DNA from: Sclerotinia nivalis
Taxonomy: Eukaryota; Ascomycota; Leotiomycetes; Helotiales; Sclerotiniaceae
Direction of reading: 5' to 3'
Assembly: GCA_029531795.1 (NCBI GenBank)
Contig: JAPEIS010000008.1
Coordinates: forward strand, 1,488,001 to 1,552,000
Length of the DNA: 64,000 nt
Positions within the stretch are counted from its first letter, which is position 1. Each line of letters starts with the position of its first letter. Below the pieces are notes generated by a model, which ran no database searches, had not been told where the DNA came from, and saw nothing but the letters and a program-made list of their open reading frames with translations. The position numbers and the translations under genes are program-made. This document shows positions 61,501 through 64,000 of the stretch, piece by piece.

Positions 61501-61798
61501 GATAATTAAAAGTTAATTAATTTATATAAAATAATACAAGATACAAGATTTTACTCCTTTATGATAAATTCAATAAGGATCAGATAAACCTGATAAAAGC
61601 TTAAACACACGGATTTTTTTCTCAAAATATTTTGAAACATATATATTTCTAGTAAATTGTATTAAAAATAAACTATATACAAATTCAAATTTATTTTTGC
61701 TTTAATGAACTCCCCTAAGTCAGATCTATATTTCGATATAAAGTTTATAAAATTCTGAAAAAAAAAATCTTTTGTATATAGTTGGGTGATGAGAACTG
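58550..61798 (+). mobile_element. 3249-bp Tc1/mariner-like DNA transposon, RIP-inactivated
   Basis: Ends tagttctcatc (first base RIP-changed from C) and gatgagaactg are inverted repeats; TA duplications at 58548-58549 and 61799-61800. Long subterminal regions are shared with the 974-bp derivative at 50881-51854. The inside codes on the plus strand for a large DDE transposase. It sits in the copia element between protease and integrase. Confidence 0.92.
59027..61460 (+). pseudogene. DDE transposase of the 3249-bp element
   Basis: Cut-and-paste transposase, about 800 codons with shifts and RIP-type stops. An acidic N-part (D-S-D-D-L-D-I-D-L-D near 59175-59210) is followed by a basic segment (59392-59649). 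The catalytic region includes I-E-V-F-I-F-D-Q near 60773-60800 (second Asp; the family has F-I-F-D-N/Q-S-S-x-H) and F-N-M-N near 60840. Then comes K-F-H-Y-E-L-N-S-I-E near 61225-61260 (family K-F-H-C-E-L-N-P-I-E, last Glu catalytic). The end (R-F-C-N-Q-T-F-R-F) is near 61380. Residues differ by RIP-like substitutions; the reading frame changes several times, so introns or indels exist. Confidence 0.78.
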
Positions 61799-62300
61799 TA
61801 ACTAATTTATTAATAACATTATTATAAAAAATTTTGAGTTGATCTATATTTACTAAACTCAATAGAAATAGAATATCTGCTTCAAAAACATAAAATTCTA
61901 CTATTCCAAATAATAGTTTAATAAGAAATGATTTTATTGAAATTACAATTCCTTTTCCAAATCTGATATTCACTGTTCCGGTTGTTTTTGGATCGTATTC
62001 GATATAGGATATCTTTTGCTATACTTGATACTAACTGAATCTTACTATTAAAAATTTTGCAGCTTCTATATCGATATATATACCATAAAACTCTTTACTA
62101 GTATAAATTGATTCTTTATAGAATGATTCAATTTTAACTTCTTTGGTTATTATATAACAAAAGGATTAATTAATTAATTAATTGAATACTTCTCTTTCAT
62201 TGATAGATCCTAAACTAGTAAAGAAACTGTCGTCGATCTTTTTATCGTTATCGTTGAATTCTAAATCTGCGAAAAAGACTCCTATCTCTTTATCGGATTC
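61799..62300 (-). pseudogene. copia protease
   Basis: Minus-strand frame: Y-G-I-Y-I-D-I-E-A-A near 62060-62095, corresponding to I-D-T-G-A-A; Asp kept, Thr to Ile and Gly to Glu by RIP-type changes. The frame then runs through ORF 61662-61973, which starts N-I-R-F-G-K-G and includes F-L-L-S-L-V-N-I-D, typical of copia protease ends. The coding match stops at N-K-L-V (about 61800), exactly at the TA of the inserted transposon; the remainder of that ORF is transposon sequence. Confidence 0.8.
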
Positions 62301-62379
62301 GTTTTCGTTATTAATTGATTCCCCTTCATAATTTATTAATTATTAATCGAAACATTATTTGAAAATATAATTGTTGCCT

Positions 62380-63970
62380 TTTCTAAATTTCATTCTATAT
62401 TGTTATCTAAATTCTTCTTGTTCTTCTTTCAAGTATTTGATAAAATGATATCCTTTCTTTTTGCAAATCCAGCATTTTAGATTATAATTTCGAAAGTTAT
62501 TTCAGAAGTGGGAATTGTATCAAGAATTATAATAATATTTTCGATTAATAAAGAATATTAAATCCTTATCTTTCTTATTGATCTTTTCCCAAATATTAAT
62601 GGATTGTTTCAATTGATTGATAAACCTTGATATATCCTCTTTTACATCCATATATATTATACTACATATCAGAATATCTTCATATACTTACATTAATTAT
62701 ATATAAAGATATTTTGTTGAATACATCTCTAATTCAAACCTGAATTATAATTAATATAGATTTTTAATCATTAATATCAAATAATCATTTAAGAATTTAT
62801 CTTTGTTCTTCTTTTGAATCTTTTTTAGAATTGTATTATTCTATTTATATAATATATAATAATAATATTAATCTCCTTCGAAATTTTGTTTGATAAAAAC
62901 ATATATTTCTTTAAAGATAATTAATAGTTTTGTATAATTGATATAGAAGAATTCGAATACATTTCCTTTAAGTATAATAAGGAATACTTTGAAAAGTAAT
63001 TCTTTTGGAACTTCTATTTATTGTATCATTTTCCAAAAGATTGAAAGTTTGTAATCAAAATTATCATTATCCCTTTTGTATTTCTTATTATCGTTATAGA
63101 TTCTTGAAAGATTGATAAGTGATTAATAATTATTATTTATTCTTCCTTCTTTCTTTTTTTCTTCGTTATTATTAATATCGGATTGTTCATTTGAATCATT
63201 TCTTTTTTCTTCTTTTTCTTCTTATTGAAATATTTTTGAAAATGATTCTTTTCTAGTATTTCGATTATAATATGTAGCGATCTAATATAGACACTTTTTT
63301 GATCGGAATTTAGATAATGGAATACTATTATCTTTTAGGTATTCCTTGATCTATTGTTCTATTGATAGAATATAATCTCTTATCCTTATAACAATATAAA
63401 ATACTTAATTGGATTCTATATTGTCTTTTAGTATGAATACTCCATTAATATATAGAACTTTCCTGAGTTTTTGAAATTCTGTTTTATCAATAATACTGAA
63501 ATGCTCTAATTTGAAATCTCCGAAATCATCTTATAGGATTTCCGCAAGATTGTAATCGATAATTTGTTCTTTATTATATTGAAGATATTTGAATATAATA
63601 TAATCATTGATAACTTCAATGTTTCTATATTTATCCTTTCTTGCAATAATTTAATTTCTGAATTTCTTTTTTGCAATAGAATAATCATAACTATCAAATA
63701 ATAGATTTAGTATATTCATAATGAAAGTCTTTCTAGATATATTATTATTGTTTTCGAATTTGTAAATAATATATTTTTGAAAAGAATAAAAAAATAAAAT
63801 GGAAAAATATATTGTTTAAATCATTTGTTGAATTATAGATTTTTGAAATAATATATTTCAAAAGAAAAAAAAAAGTATATTTGTACTACAGTTTATATAC
63901 AAAATATATAATGAATATAGGAATCTAACTACTACAATAACAATCGAACTCCCTTGAGTTTTTTTCTGAA
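62380..63970 (-). pseudogene. copia gag with CCHC knuckle
   Basis: The minus strand near 62432-62478 reads C-W-I-C-K-K-K-G-Y-H-F-I-K-Y, the fungal copia knuckle (C-x-V-C-x4-G-C-W-S-T-x-H type, next to E-E-Q-E-E) with His/Cys losses. Upstream (about 62600-63250) runs a gag body with D-Y-K-L-S-I-F and L-K-G-N segments. ORF 63506-63697 is part of the N-terminal region. The start is at or beyond the window edge. Confidence 0.65.
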
Positions 63971-64000
63971 AACAATATTCAGAATTGATTCATTAGTATA

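Larger units (their letters stand above)
55279..64000 (-). mobile_element. Ty1/copia element (3' LTR and internal region; 5' LTR beyond the window)
   Basis: Minus-strand order gag, protease, integrase, RT, RNase H, the copia order (integrase before RT). The 3' LTR is at 55279-55491. A 3249-bp DNA transposon (58550-61798) is inserted between protease and integrase; without it, about 5.3 kb of internal sequence is present. RIP damage is heavy but motifs are readable throughout. Confidence 0.9.

Noticed and set aside
1..64000. Organellar or bacterial origin because of extreme A+T content
   Set aside because: LTR retrotransposons with 5-bp duplications, a LINE, a Helitron, TA-inserting transposons and RIP-type stops indicate fungal nuclear heterochromatin; no mitochondrial or bacterial genes were seen.

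Overview
The window is a graveyard of nested transposable elements, almost certainly from the nuclear genome of a filamentous ascomycete that mutates repeats by RIP (C-to-T on either strand). The sequence is very A+T-rich. Nearly every recognisable protein is a retrotransposon or DNA-transposon protein, and its stops are the kind made by C-to-T or G-to-A change (TAA/TAG where the family has Gln, TAG/TGA where it has Trp). I find no convincing host gene, no rRNA and no CRISPR array. Family assignments come from reading translated motifs by eye; no database search was possible.

Layout. 1-5959: Ty3/gypsy chromovirus copy A1 (+) with gag, protease, RT, RNase H, integrase, chromodomain, a polypurine tract and a 163-bp 3' LTR. 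6361-6702: 9-bp minisatellite. 6703-9132: 5'-truncated non-LTR retrotransposon (LINE 1) inside that minisatellite, with a 14-bp target duplication. About 10456-14757: a longer copy of the same LINE family (LINE 2), itself holding two solo LTRs. 16076-22812: complete Ty3/gypsy element B (-), 494-bp LTRs, TSD GTTAC, with an extra ORF antisense to pol. 26710-32322: complete Ty3/gypsy element C (-), 213-bp LTRs, TSD AAATT. 37561-37815: young solo LTR with TSD AAGAT.

About 42560-50880: a second copy of gypsy A (A2, +), split by a block holding a Helitron Rep/helicase relic (-) and the start of a Fot1/pogo-type transposase (+). 50881-51854: a TA-flanked 974-bp DNA element that is an internal-deletion derivative of the 3249-bp Tc1/mariner-like element at 58550-61798. 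About 52126-54857: long inverted repeat formed by two head-to-head relics; the right arm runs on into a zinc knuckle of non-LTR ORF1 type. 55279 to the right edge: Ty1/copia element (-), into which the 3249-bp DNA transposon inserted at a TA.

How the parts relate. The nesting gives an order of events: LINE into minisatellite, then solo LTRs into LINE 2; gypsy A2, then the Helitron/Fot block, plus a deletion derivative of the Tc1-like element at its end; copia, then the autonomous Tc1-like element. Full-length elements are heavily mutated, while short solo LTRs (163-255 bp) are nearly clean, as expected if RIP ignores short repeats. The least described item is the antisense, cysteine-rich/coiled-coil ORF in gypsy B (about 16585-17322), which keeps one frame for some 0.7 kb apart from RIP-type stops.
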